Of a DNA stretch of 64,000 bases, positions 23,248 to 35,142 are shown piece by piece. Location: positions 117,133,623-117,197,622 of the forward strand of contig CM022944.1 in the NCBI GenBank assembly GCA_012931725.1, read 5' to 3'. This stretch comes from Litsea cubeba (Eukaryota; Streptophyta; Magnoliopsida; Laurales; Lauraceae). The position numbers and the translations under genes are program-made. The notes beneath the pieces are model-generated. The model did not search any database. It had not been told where the DNA came from and saw only the letters and a list, made by a program, of their open reading frames with translations. How positions within the stretch are numbered: the stretch's first letter is position 1; the number at the start of each line of letters is the position of its first letter.

Positions 23248-25518
23248 GAGAAATTCTATTTGCACTGTGGAAGTAACTGAGCACACCCATCTTTTAAGAA
23301 AAAATTATTACGAAAATACCCATTTATGAAATGACGAAAATACCCATGAACTGTTGGAAATAGGTGGGCCTCTTGGATAGGTTTCAAAAATTTTTTGACC
23401 CACTTGATGCAGTGATCAATTATCCATAAGGCTACAAACCCAATCCGGGATCCAATCCTCAAATTCATTAATAAGATCAGTATAAAATAATCCACAACAT
23501 ACAAGGAAGTAGATTATACCTTGGGAGCTCGGTTGTGCTCTAATGGAGAAGTTGCGTTTTTCTTTGATGATGAAACTCTTTCACTAATCAAATCAGAATC
23601 TCCAAGACTCAATTGTCTTCCACACTATGTCCCTTATCAGATTTCTTTTCTCAAAAAGATGGGTGGGATCTCCAAGAGAGATTAACTAAAAACTCTAAGG
23701 AAACTAGAAGGGAATTAGAAGAGATGTGCAACAACTTGCACAAGAGGGAGAGAGAGAGAGAGAGCTGGGTGTGCACAGTAATAGAGTGGACGTCCAAGGG
23801 GTTTGCTTCTCCTTTTATAGCCTCTTGTAATCTCCTCTTACTAATTAGAATAGAAGTCTCACTTCCACACTAATTAGTAACTTTCTCATTTCTAATTAAA
23901 ATAGAAGTCTTACTTTCATTAATAATTAGTAACTTACTATTACTATTATTAGAAGTCTCACTTCAAATAAAAATAGTAACTTTCTAATTCCTTTCCTTTT
24001 AGAGTTAAACTAAAATTAGTATCTTTCCAATAATTGGGCTAGCGTGGGGACCACTAGAGATTCCTTAGAAAGTTGGCTCAAATTGGGACACGCGACCTCA
24101 CATCTCATGTGCAATCCGGGCCCATAGTTAATTGCAAATAACTCCACAATACAAATGCAATTGAACTCCAGTCTTATGAATAAATTACATAAAAGACCCT
24201 AAACTTCCCTACGATCACAAGTAGGCCCTCTATCTATATCCATGGATCAATTGGACTTGTCCACCAAATTAGATCCATATCTTATTATCCTTGAGCCCCA
24301 ATTAATTATAATGATCATCGGTACCTATCCAATTAACTCTTAATCGGGATGGGTGTACACTTACCAATGATAAATCCATTAATTGGCACAAGGGGATAAT
24401 CAGGATAGATTCCATCTTGACCATTGAATGTTCTCACAGCTCAACTACCACCTACCCAAACCACCGAGGTGCTGACCTATAATTGAACTCACTCATTGGT
24501 GACTCAAAGCAAATGAATAGATAGAAACTTGAGTTCATTAATGTCTCAGGAATGAGAGCCTATTGCTAAGAAATTATGAGAGTAAATCTTAAAATAAAGA
24601 CAGTATTCATAAGGTGCTTCACATGGTCCTTCAATACATCCAATGTACCAGTACTATGATCTATAATCTTTCATTCTGATGATCGAGACAAATCACACTA
24701 TCTCAAAGTTATCAAAGTGTTGCAACCTTGTCCGATGAGATGTCCACTCTCATCACTGGTTGTGAAGATATATAAGTATAAGATTTGTTATACATGACTC
24801 ATGTATGTGGATCTCATCCATACACATGTATTACATCTAGTATACTTATAGACTCCGATTCATCTCATGAACCATTATGTCATTTGTATTGGTTATGTGC
24901 AAACAAGTAATAAAACACCATTCATCTCATGAAAGGAAAGCATGGATATATTGATAAATAAAGGAATTAATCAATTTATTACATCATCTACTGGATTGAG
25001 TCCATATAAACTAACATGAACTTCATCTTCTTTGCCACTGCATGGCTGTGAAGTCCCGTGCATATCTCATGTGCACGACGTTTATACATGGGGTTTCACA
25101 TCCGTGCACCTCTTTATGTGCATGGCCCTGAAAGTTCATGCACCTCTTTAAGTGCATGGCCCTGAAACTTCGTGCACCCCACTGGCATGCAATACACGTG
25201 AAAAAAGAGGAGAAGATAGTTGTCGGTGATGGTGGGGCAATGAGGGGAGCTCGTCGGAGGGAGAGATGGTTGCCGGTGATGGGACGGACGTTTCGGTTCG
25301 GTCACAGCTGGTGGGAGCGGAAGAGAAGAGGAGAAGGGATGGGAATTCGCCGAAGGGAGAAGAGAGGGGAGCTCGCCGGTGAGGAGAAGGGAAGAAGAGG
25401 ATGTTTTGGGTATTATTGGGGTAAATTCAACAAAAATGACCTTTTTATTTTTTTAGGTGTGGTGAGCTCAGAAAGTGGGTGGGCTCAGCAAACCATGTGG
25501 GTGCAAATAAAATTTTTT
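23248..25518. mobile_element. Non-autonomous MULE with exact 9-bp target duplication
   Basis: Flanked by identical CTTGATAAA (23239-23247 and 25519-25527). The ends are imperfect inverted repeats: GAGAAATTCTATTTGCAC at the left against AAAAAATTTTATTTGCAC (reverse complement) at the right, and both lead into a CTGAGC-CACCCA block. The 9-bp duplication is the Mutator signature. The 2.27-kb interior has no transposase. It carries a short GA tract (23748-23765) and a 36-bp tandem duplication, GCACCTCTTTA-GTGCATGGCCCTGAAA (about 25105-25170). A 160-codon frame at 25138-25620 runs out of the element and has no recognisable domain. Confidence 0.72.
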
Positions 25519-25527
25519 CTTGATAAA

Positions 25528-26083
25528 TCTAATAGGGGCCGTCACCATCCAATGCAACACACTCGGCTTCTTGTGGCCGTGGATACTGCTGGCTCCCATT
25601 TGTTAAAAACATCATTTTGAATTGGCACAAGCCACTTTATCCTCAAAAGTCCTTGCATACAAAATCTTTGCACTTTCCAAAATATGATGGGTGGAATAGT
25701 TTGTGGGAATGAGTTTGGGTTCCACAAACTCACTGAACTTTCATGCTAATTTCTGTGTTTACATAAACATCGCTAGTTCTTAACATGTCATTCTTAAATT
25801 TTACTATCAAATATGGGCCTCACTTGGATTCCCAGGATGGGTCTATGTAGAAGAGGATTTCTATATCTTTCAAGGCCCAGTTAAGTATTTTGAAACTCTG
25901 GGCCTTACTTGGTTTCCCAAACCACGACCAACAAGTCGCAGCTAATAGCCATCTGTGCGCTTGATCTTCTCTGCTAGGGTTTTAGTACTTCAGTAAAATA
26001 AGTAGAGAGAAAGAGAGGAAGGATTTTGGTGTTGCAGTTTCTACCAATTCAATCACCTGCAACTCCATTTCTGCTGTGAGAAG
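25528..26083 (+). promoter_or_regulatory. Upstream region of the mTERF gene
   Basis: No coding sequence. The 110 bases before the ATG include an AGAGAGAAAGAGAGG purine stretch and CAACTCCATTTCTGCTG, consistent with a 5'UTR. I cannot place a TATA box or transcription start with confidence. Confidence 0.35.
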
Positions 26084-27259
26084 ATGAGTTTTTGTCCATC
26101 TAACCACCATCTCTTCCTCTTGAAGAGCACTTTTAGATACCCCACCATCTATATCTATTCTGCAAAAACCCTCCTTCCATTTTCAACGGCCACATCAACT
26201 AACCAAACCCATTTCCTGGTTGACTACCTCATACAGAAATGTGGGTTATCAAGAGAAAAGGCAAACAGTGCCTCCAAAACCCTCACCCACATAAAATCCC
26301 CTGAAAACCCCGACTCTGTTCTCGATTTCCTGAAAAAGAGCGGTTTCAACGACACCCACATCAGAGATCTCATCTCCAAGCTACCGAGACTCCTCACTGT
26401 GAAGGTTGAAAATACCCTCAAACCCAAGTTCCTCTTCTTCCAAGAACTGGGTCTCTATGGAACCCCCTTTGCAGAAATGACCTCCAAATATCCATACTTC
26501 CTCCGTTGCAGTATCGAAAACAAACTTCAACCCACCATTTCTTACCTCAGAAGCTTCTTCCACACCGATGACAAGATAGTGAGGGCTATCAAGAGGTGGA
26601 CTAAAGTGTTCAGCTATGATCTTCAAAAGCAGATAATGCCCTGTATAGAAGTCCTTCGAAAATGTGGGATTCCTGACCACCAGATCTCTAGTCTCATCTT
26701 AAGACAACCTATTTTCCTCACCCAGGGACCCCAGTGGATTGAGACGTTGGTGACTCGGGTTGAGAAATTTAGAATCGAACGTGGTTCTGGGATGTTCGTC
26801 TATGCGGTTTTGGCAATGGGCATGATGAGTGAAACTACAATGGAGGCAAAGTTGGAGCTTTTGATGAGCTTTGGGTGGTCAGAACAAGATATATTGGCGG
26901 CATTCCAAAAGGAGCCACGGTTCATGACTGTGTCAGAGACCAAGGTTCGAGCCGTGATGAGGTTATTGGTGGGTGAGATAGGGTTTAAGCCTTGTGAGAT
27001 TGCTTCAAGGCCGAAGTTGTTTATATCCAGCTTTGAGAAGAGGTTGCAGCCTCGACATGAGGTGCTCAAGATACTGAAATCGAGAGAGTTGGTGAAAGAG
27101 GGAAAAAGCTTGTTATCTGTTGTGAACTTGTCAGGTGAGATCTTCTTGAAGAATTATGTGATTCGTTATTTAGATAGAGCTCCTGAGCTAAGAGAAGCTT
27201 ACATGGTTCCTCTTGGCATTAGCAGAGAGCAAAGAAAAGAAAATGTGTTTAGTGGATGA
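26084..27259 (+). CDS. Mitochondrial transcription termination factor (mTERF) family protein, intact
   Basis: A 391-residue intronless gene. Residues 1-40 are rich in Ser, Thr and Leu with few acidic residues (FRYPTIYIYSAKTLLPFSTA), as expected of an organelle targeting peptide. From about residue 45 the protein is a run of 30-35-residue helical mTERF repeats with the typical LxxxP and FGWS motifs (LISKLPRLL, MTSKYPYFL, ILRQPIFL, SFGWSEQDILAAFQKEPRFM, IASRPKLF). Family members bind organelle nucleic acid and act in transcription termination, splicing or ribosome assembly; this one cannot be assigned to a named member. Plants carry large tandem mTERF families, and fragments at 5806-5940 and 63050-63783 are its duplicates. 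The ATG at 26084 is chosen because it gives the targeting peptide. Confidence 0.88.
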   Translation: MSFCPSNHHLFLLKSTFRYPTIYIYSAKTLLPFSTATSTNQTHFLVDYLIQKCGLSREKANSASKTLTHIKSPENPDSVLDFLKKSGFNDTHIRDLISKLPRLLTVKVENTLKPKFLFFQELGLYGTPFAEMTSKYPYFLRCSIENKLQPTISYLRSFFHTDDKIVRAIKRWTKVFSYDLQKQIMPCIEVLRKCGIPDHQISSLILRQPIFLTQGPQWIETLVTRVEKFRIERGSGMFVYAVLAMGMMSETTMEAKLELLMSFGWSEQDILAAFQKEPRFMTVSETKVRAVMRLLVGEIGFKPCEIASRPKLFISSFEKRLQPRHEVLKILKSRELVKEGKSLLSVVNLSGEIFLKNYVIRYLDRAPELREAYMVPLGISREQRKENVFSG

Positions 27260-28589
27260 ATTAACTTCTTCATATTTCCATTTCATTGTAGCAGCTGATG
27301 TCTGCAATATTATGACCTTACATTGCTTGCCTATATCTGTAATCGGATGAAAGGGTTTTTTCATTTGGTTTGCTCGAATTGTTTGGTTTTTAGTAATCTA
27401 ACATCAATGTAAGTGTTCTTGCTGCTGGATATTTTTTATCAAATGATGCCAGTCATCCAATGAAATGGGCAGTTACAACTGTTATCGAAGGTTAAAAAAA
27501 GCAGTTACAACCCATGTTGGATATATAATCAGATAGATTTTGGGGTCTATGTTATTTGGATGAATTAAAGATGGCTTCCGCATGTAAATTGGGCTGAGAA
27601 AATGCTTGATTAAACATTGTATATTCACACATGAGATCTAACCTCAAATACCAATCAATTCGAAAAGCAACTATGATTATTATTAACCATGGCTGATTAA
27701 ATATCTAATGTTGACTAAAGGATCACGATTTAAGAACCCCTGTCCTGTGGAATACTCTACTTTGCTGCAGTATTCGTAGTTTCATCCAAGAGACTGGCTT
27801 TGATTTGTTATAACTAGGGTGCTGAGCAATACTTTACTTTTCTACAAGCTATAATCTCAACTCTCAAGTGGTGATATCAATCCTATTGTGCATGTTTGTG
27901 ATCAGTATTCTCGCAGTTCTGTCAGCCCTCCATGGCTTTAGGTGTTGTCTGATATGAATGACCCTTGCTTATTTAGGTACTTTTATAGGCCCTTACTAAC
28001 CAGACTTAATTCCAGGATCAGGATTAACTAAATCCCATTTAATCATTGTTGCAGTGTCCACATTTCATAGAATTACTTTGCTTTGAACTACGGAGAATTG
28101 GGACAAGAATAGCAACAATTTACTTTGCTTTAAACATGGAATCAAGCAAGTTAGAATTACCAAACAAACAAGTTAGAGATTAGTTATCTTCATCTATAGC
28201 CCCAGTAGTAAACTTAGCCAGCCATTGCGAAGGACTTGAATTGGTTTGTCATTATGAACATCATTCATTTACAACTTCTGCTTCAAATAACTGCATCTTC
28301 CATGGGCCATTTACAATTTTTATTTGGGTTCTGCAAATTGAGAGCAACCACCGCAGAATGGTCGCTAAACGACAAAAAAAAAAAAAAAAAAAAAAAAGAA
28401 TACAAAAACGCACCTTGACGACCTTATTCATAAATACGGTGTTTCTGGAACCTCAAGAGTGGTATGGGGTCCTACAGGGACCTGCGCCGTAAATTCCTCT
28501 TAATTCATAGTGAAAACTATACTATACATTGATTCACTTGATGTATAACCATTGATCATGGACCCATCAATCTAATTTATTCTTAGGAT
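27260..28589 (+). other. mTERF 3' flank, shared with copy A
   Basis: 27260-28308 matches 5941-6890 plus 7490-7600 and represents the uninserted form. It contains an A17 run at 28377-28396. Nothing coding is seen. The TRIM-like element starts at 28590. Confidence 0.55.
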
Positions 28590-29360
28590 TGTTATATTTT
28601 TGGTAGTTGGCAAAGAGATAAGTTATTTAATGTTAGTATATGTTATTGAAGAGATTGCTTGTCATTAGATCGTTTTTATTTCGTCTTATTTATGTAGAAG
28701 ATAGTAGGCGTTAAACAGGCTGGGCCTGGCCCATGTATAAATCCCACGTATGGGATATTGTCTAAAGATTGTGTAGCTGTATAGTCTCCTTTTATTTTCC
28801 TTGTTTAGACTAGGTTACATTCTTTCTATTCTTTCTTTCATCTAATTGTATTCTTAACATACTTAGGGCCTTGATTGAGGCATAACGATATTATAAAATG
28901 GACTGTCGATACTCTAAGGAGATAAGACCTTCTCCCATTCTTCTTCTTTGATTATTTCTCTCATTCTCACATTGTTACATGGTATCAGAGCCTTAGGTCT
29001 CGAGTTCGAAACCACGCAGGGCAGAAATGCCCCATGCCGCGTTGTGTGTTTGTGCGGGCGCAAAATGCGCAGGGCAAAAAGGCCCCATGCCGCGTTATAG
29101 TCTTGTGCGGGCGTGTGCTTCGGATCCGGGCGGTGTCCCGCCCGAGGAGGGTGTTAAGTAGTTGTTTGTGCAGTTTCCTATTACCAATTGGTTTTGGGAT
29201 TACTGGCTAGCAACTTTGACAATTTAATGTTGGTAATTTTTTCCTATGGTTTTTCTACATTACTCTTTTTTAGGAATTTGTTTGTCATTAGATCTTTGTT
29301 ATTTCAACTTATTTAATGTTAGCCTTTGTTTCTTTCCTATGGATTTTAATGTACTTACCA
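28590..29360 (+). mobile_element. TRIM-like mini LTR element remnant
   Basis: A left LTR candidate (28590-28979) starts TGTTA and ends GTTACA. It is followed directly by TGGTATCAGAGCC (28980-28992), the tRNA-iMet primer-binding sequence. A 170-bp GC-rich interior without coding capacity contains GAGTTCGAAACC and two CAGGGCA-AA-GCCCCATGCCGCGTT units. Then a GAGGAGGG polypurine tract (29144-29151) precedes TGTTAAGTAG, the start of a decayed right LTR that shares the TTGTCATTAGATC and TTATTTAATGTTAG segments with the left. The right end, about 29360, is not certain. The small size and absence of gag/pol fit a terminal-repeat retrotransposon in miniature. Confidence 0.55.
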
Positions 29361-29929
29361 AATGTGAATTTGAAGAAATCACCACTGATTCCACTGTGCT
29401 AGCCAAATGTGGGATGAGATGAATCCTCTCTCTCATAAGTCCTTGTTGAGGAATATTTGATTCCATGGCACCAAGGAATCCTTAAAAGAAAGAATTCCTC
29501 TCCCATTACCAAATGTGCCCTGAAGCAAACCCACAGCTTATGCCATTCCACCAACTCCCAAGTGGGTTTAACGTCAAATAAGCGGAATTAAATTATCTTA
29601 TATTTTTCACATGGATCTCAAATTTCCCATTAAAGATCTGAAATATGAAATTTCAGCATTTGAGTTCATTAGTTTTAGGAGGATACTGAATAAATTGGAT
29701 CATGAATTGGGACCCACATAAGTGCACCAAAAAGAAAAAAGGGCTAGTTGATTTTACATTTTTCACTTATTCTCCAAAATTTACAAGGATGTAAGATACA
29801 AAATTTAATACTCTGTAGGTTCCTAATTTTATAAAAAAAAAAATCCCATCACCTGTGGCAAGTTTCAAGGGGACTTATCAGCAGCCCTTGGATTTGAAAT
29901 TCATATCACCAGATAAAAAGATGAAAGAG

Positions 29930-29991
29930 AGAGAAGACAAAGTTGCAAAGATGATGATGAGCAAAAGGTGAAATCCTGCGATTCGGACCTG
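29930..29991 (+). other. Probable 5'UTR exon of ATI copy B
   Basis: A purine-rich stretch (GAGAGAGAAGACAAAG...) ending GATTCGGACCTG before GTAATC, followed by CCAAACCCCTAAACCCTCTC, a context typical of plant first introns. It would pair with the acceptor at about 35143. There is no start codon in a good frame here. This is inference from sequence only. Confidence 0.35.
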
Positions 29992-30671
29992 GTAATCTCT
30001 CTCATTCTCTGTCAATTTCAACCAAACCCCTAAACCCTCTCTCTGAGATCACAATTTTGGACCAAAACCCTCTACATTAGCATGTAAAATCTGAGATATT
30101 GACATCTTCATGGAGATTTACAAAGGAGAGACGGATTAGGGTTTATCTGTTTTATGCTGTGAAGGGAGAAAGAATGAATCTTTTTTAATTATTTGCCCAA
30201 CTCAAGAACATGGACTGAATTTAAGCCTCAGATTTCTACCCTCAAGGGCTAAGATAATACTCTTATGGTGTAGTATTGATAACACAGTACAATGCTCTCA
30301 CATGAACTGAATGTCTGTATAGGGTAGAGGTTGATGATAAGAAAAAAGTCAGTAGTTGGATTAGCTTTTGGCACAATAGAAAGAGGTAGAAATTTTTACA
30401 ATGAATATGCTAGAGCTGCTGGTTTATTGTGAGAAATCATACAACATAATATGTTGGGTTTGATAGCTTTTTAGGGTTTTGGGTGGTGGGGAAGTCTATT
30501 TTTACCAGTTTTGCGGGGATTCATTGGTTGTTTTAAAGCTCAAGTCAATTTTTTACCCAGATTTTCATCCTGTTATTTATTTATTTATTCTTTTTATTCT
30601 GGGGTTTGGTTGGATTTTAGGGTTTTGGATTCTGGGGGAGGTAGATGTATAGCAGGTTTGGTGGGGTGTGA

Positions 30672-31044
30672 TTGGGTTTGTTAGGTGTTAGGTCAAGATT
30701 TGTGTAGGGTTATCTTTTTTGCGCGTTTGGAATGGATCGAGGTAAAGTAGTGTTTGAATTAGGGATCGTGAGATAAGGGGATTTCAGATTGTTGGGAATT
30801 TTGGTTTTTTTTTTTTTCTATTTTTTTTTTGGCTTAGAGTTCAATTTGAAGATTTTTTTTTTTGGCTTCAGTTTGATGTTTGTTAAGGGTTAGGTTGAGA
30901 TTTGAGTAGGGTTATCTTTTTTGAGCATTTGGATCAAGGAAAAGCAGTGTTTGAATTAGGGGTTGTGAGATAAAGGGGATTTCAGATTGTTGGGAATTTT
31001 GACTTTTTTTTTTGCTTAGAGTTCAATTTGAAGATTTTTGGGTC
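30672..31044 (+). repeat. Imperfect tandem duplication, about 200-bp unit
   Basis: Two copies of a segment with GGGTTATCTTTTTTG-GC-TTTGGA, AGTGTTTGAATTAGGG, GGGGATTTCAGATTGTTGGG and TTAGAGTTCAATTTGAAGAT, beginning near 30672 and 30880. They differ by several substitutions and by poly-T length. Confidence 0.75.
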
Positions 31045-32238
31045 TTTCTTCCCTTTGAGTTGATTTCTAGCAGTGTCAGCGAGGTTTCCTCTTTGATTTT
31101 TAGGTTTGTGGTAATTGGCAGGTGTCAAAGACATCCCCTTATGCTTATTCATTAGAGTTCTTGTTATAGGAAAGAAATTGAAGATTAGAGGGTAGTAAAC
31201 AATGAAAGGACTAAAGGAGTGTCCTGTTTGTTTGTTGGGATTATGAAAGAACTATAAGGAAACTCTATTAAAGTTCTGGTGCATAATTGATTAGGCAAGA
31301 TCCAAACCAATATAGCCCCCATTCCCATGAGCTCTGATTTTGAGGTGATTGATTTTGGATGGGGATTAGGTTTCATTTTCAAAATTTCCATTTCTTCATG
31401 CTATTGATGGCATTAATGTGAATTTTCACTTGTGTTGTGTTATGTGGTTGGTGGAATATTTCAGATTCTTTATTGGATAGGAAGTTTTATGAAATTAATC
31501 TTTCATTCTGTATGTGGCCATTATACACCTTCCTCATGCCATTTATTTTCTCATTTTGTCTTGACAAATGTGCAATTTCATTTTTTTTATACCAGATTAT
31601 TTGGTTCTTGGAGTTTCAGTGTAGACAGATATTTTCTTTACCAGTAATGTACACAGATTATGCTTGTTTTCATTCCACAAATTTTTTAAAATTCCTAAGT
31701 TGTATATCATTCATATATTTATTTTGTATTTTTTTATTTGTAAATATAATGATATTTCCTTGCTCTTGCTCCATGTAATTAGATACAGAAAAATTTGGAA
31801 GAAAAAGCACGTGTCAGGGGATTGAGAGTTATTATTATTATTGGTGTACAGTTGTAGTAAGTATCTTCATTTAAGATATAAGTGAAGGGCAAAAGAGGAA
31901 AAAAGAACAATGTTAAGATACATAATAGTCCCATAGTCTGCTTAGCAAAGTTTCCTCTTTCTTGAGTTTTATACAGTTTGTGAGAGGACATGGACTATTA
32001 TATGGGGCGTCCTTCAGTTTTAGGTGGTTTCTTTTCAAACAGTCTTCTGTCTTGGTAATGACACTTTAGGTACCTGGATTCCTTTTTCTCTCGAGTAGTG
32101 AAATGGCACCTCCCTTATCTCTTTGCCAACTACCAAAAATGCAAACTCTTTCTATTTCTTACTCAATTTCTTCAAATGGAAAGCATTGCTGGATCTCTCT
32201 TCAATAGAATTATTGAAGACTTCATTGTCTCACTTGTA

Positions 32239-32240
<2 letters not shown>

Positions 32241-32299
<59 letters not shown>
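32241..32299 (+). repeat. (CT)30 microsatellite
   Basis: Uninterrupted CT dinucleotides inside the probable first intron of ATI copy B. Confidence 0.95.
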
Positions 32300-32301
<2 letters not shown>

Positions 32302-32480
32302 TGCATTATATCTTTCTTCAAAAAATTTTAAAGTTTTTCCAACCTTGAATGTTGAATTTGTTTCTTTGATTTAGAATCAGTGTTGCAGATTTTTCTTCAT
32401 GTGCATATGATGATGCAAATTGCAGTTTATCGCTGAGGTGGAAGTGATTATCCTCTAAATATGGCCATTTATCCCTATAA

Positions 32481-32775
32481 GGGCCTGTTTATTGGAATTC
32501 AAAGAATTCCTGTCGGGAGAATTTTTGAATTCTCCACCATGTGGAATTCCTGAGTCCTCGTTTGTACTTGAGCATCCAAAGTTTCCAGCAAAAAGCAAAG
32601 ATGGTGGAATTTCAGGAGTTCCAAAGGTCATTTGAGATTTTCTAGGTGGCCAGAATTTTGGGATTCTGGTAAAGAAACATTGCATTTGCAACTGCCGGGG
32701 ACAGGCCATCATATCATGTCTAAAAACCCCAACATCCCAAAAATCTGTCAGGAATTCTCCTAAACGAACAGGCCC
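32481..32775. mobile_element. Tourist-like MITE (PIF/Harbinger type)
   Basis: A 295-bp unit starting GGGCCTGTTTA and ending AACGAACAGGCCC, i.e. inverted ends of the GGGCCTGTTT type. The interior is GAATTCC-rich and itself inverted-repeat-like (GGAATTC-AAGAATTCC). The flanks are TAA at the left and AAA at the right, an imperfect version of the 3-bp TAA target expected for Tourist elements. Confidence 0.6.
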
Positions 32776-32989
32776 AAAAAGTTTTCATTGGAAAGAAGAC
32801 TTACTGTTTCACTTTGATTTATTGATTTGTGTGGCTGTGGATGTTTTTTCTCACTTAATGTTTGTAGCTGTTTTTTTTTTCAAGACAATCTATTATTCGT
32901 TTATGTATAGGTTTCACAAAAACCATTTCAGCGCCTTATGAGCTAATTTTGTATTTGTTGTTTTTCTCATTAATTTGCATAATTTAAAG

Positions 32990-33945
32990 AAGAAAATCTG
33001 GATCGAATGCTTCAAATGCCCATTTTCGTAATTCTTTTTACAGAAAAGAAACCCAAAACCCACCCCATACCAACCCTTTTCACAGATTTTCAAACAACCA
33101 AAATGCACCATCTTTTCTAGCCATACCTTATCTTCCTTCTTTGCTTCTTCCTCCAGACGAACTTCATGTCTGAACTTCATGACTACGTCCAGGACGATAT
33201 CTATTTGTCTCTTTACAATAGCATCAAGGTTCACCCCTGAACTTTTCTCGACGCTTTTATTGACACTCTTCTCCAGATATAGCTGGAGTCCTTAGGATAC
33301 TCTCGATCGTCAATAACAGATCACGCCTTCTTAGGAGTCGTTTTTTCTTCTCCAAGAAATCAGAAAGTAGTTGCCGGTTACTGTCTTGATTGTGTAATGT
33401 CAGGGGAGGTACTTTCCGGTTTATATTCCTAATGGAAGAAAACTCGGCTTGAGAAGATAAACCGGCGATGCAAGAAAGCTCGGTTCCATCGCTGGTTTAT
33501 CTTCCCAAGCCGAGTTTTCTTCCATTAGGGAAGATTAATCGGAAGGTACCTCCACAGACATTAGACACTAACCGGCAACTACTTTCTGATTTCTTGGAGA
33601 AGAAAAAACGGCTCCTAAGAAGGCGTGATCTGACGATTGAGAGTCTCTCAAGGGAGTCCGGGTTGTAACTGGAGAAGACTGCCAATAAAAGTGTCGAGAA
33701 AAGTTCCGGGGTGAACCTTGACGTTATTGTAAAGAGACAAATAGATGTGGTCTTGGACGTAGTCATGAAGTTCAGACATGAAGTTCGTCTGGAGGAAGGA
33801 GCAAAGAAGGAAGGGTAAGAAAACATGGTTCGTTTTGGTTGTTTGAAAATCTGTGAATAGGGTTGGTATGGGGTGGGTTTTGGATTTCTTTTCTGTAAAA
33901 AGAATGAAAAAAATGGCATTCGAAGCATTCGATCTAGATTTTCTT
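32990..33945. repeat. Near-perfect long palindrome (about 460-480 bp arms, 16-nt loop) derived from a gene fragment
   Basis: The left arm (32990-33470) and right arm (33487-33945) are reverse complements with scattered mismatches and small indels. The loop is 33471-33486. The right arm read on + is protein-like: an open frame from 33468 (SSVPSLVYLPKPSFLPLGKI, then LLSDFLEKKKRLLRRRDLTI), a TAA at 33666, and then the same frame continues as VIVKRQIDVVLDVVMKFRHE to a possible donor near 33817. The left arm encodes the same protein on the minus strand. I do not recognise the family. It looks like part of a host gene duplicated head to head. A transcript across it would fold into a hairpin of about 460 bp. 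Confidence 0.8.
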
Positions 33946-35142
33946 GCTCTCTATCCGTTTCTAGCACCAAGTGGAAAAATGCACGAAAATGGGAAAAAAA
34001 AATATAAAATCAGCAAAGCACTTTATCAGTATGTCTCTTTTGCTCACGTTTTGCCATCAGATCATGCTGATTTACATGCAATTTCCGTCTGCCCCGTTCA
34101 AACAAAAATCCTAGGTCCGCCACTTGTCGAGCTGGTAGTTGGGACAGTCCTTATGTAAGGGCAAAATGATTTCTTGGTTGTTGTTGTTGATTCCTTGCTT
34201 GTTGTTAATTATCATTATGAATTGTTAATCATTATTTGCAATAGACCAATATAAACTGTTTGGTGCTGATTTTTTGTTACTTTGCTGATGGAATGATAAT
34301 TCAGTTTGCATGATGCTTCTAAAATATTCTAGATTAGGAGATCCTAGCGTGTTGATCCATTGCCAATAAACAAGTCATTAAGAAGAGAAAAAAAAGAAGG
34401 TTCATTAAGATGACCATACATAGATCAAATGGTTGTGTATGAAATAATTTTTTTGGCAAATGTTGTCCAAGGTGTGAGGGCCATTTGATAATGCTAGATT
34501 ACTGAACTATGCTACTCTTCCAAAATCTTGGTACACTACTCTGTCTCTGTTTTAGCAGCTTTTGATTGCTGCATAAATTTTGTCTGAATTTTTCAAGGGT
34601 ATATTTATATTTTTTTGTCCTGTTTAGCCTATGGAAATTTATGAGAAAGGCATTTAGGAATTTAGCTGTATACTCTTGGATTTTGTTATTTTTTTTAATA
34701 TTTTCCATTATCAAAATGCTGTAATAAGATCTCGTCTCCCCCTAACTCTCTCTCTCTCTAATGTTTGAGAATTATTAATCTTTATTTAGTTTTTTCTCTC
34801 TCCAAGAAGCCAATTTAGCAGGTTTTCTTTGTCCGCTGTGTATAGCTTTTTAAGAACAGGCAGTTTTGTTTAATTGGTTGATTTGATATCAAGCTTGGTT
34901 TTGTGTATCAGTACACTTTATCTTCTATGGTGGATTTATAGTTTTTCTAGAAACTAAAGACATGTTGTTGACATATTTTTTTATTTGCATTGTCTTGGGT
35001 TAATTTCAAGAAGCATTGTTTTATTGTTCATTAGTTATTGTTTTGGTTGAGTTAATCTGGTTTTTTATAATGGTTATATATTTATTTTTAATCCGCCGGC
35101 CATTGCAATGGAAGCCTGACATTTAGTAGTATCTGATTTTAG

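Larger units (their letters stand above)
29992..35142 (+). other. Probable first (5'UTR) intron of ATI copy B
   Basis: 5.1 kb with no host coding sequence seen. It is T-rich, as expected of a plant intron, and holds a tandem duplication (30672-31044), a CT microsatellite, a Tourist-like MITE (32481-32775) and a long palindrome (32990-33945). The remainder (31045-32240, 33946-35142) shows nothing recognisable. Confidence 0.4.

Noticed and set aside
25138..25620. 160-codon plus-strand open frame
   Set aside because: It crosses the MULE right boundary at 25518, is purine-rich and Arg/Gly/Glu-biased, and contains no recognisable domain.
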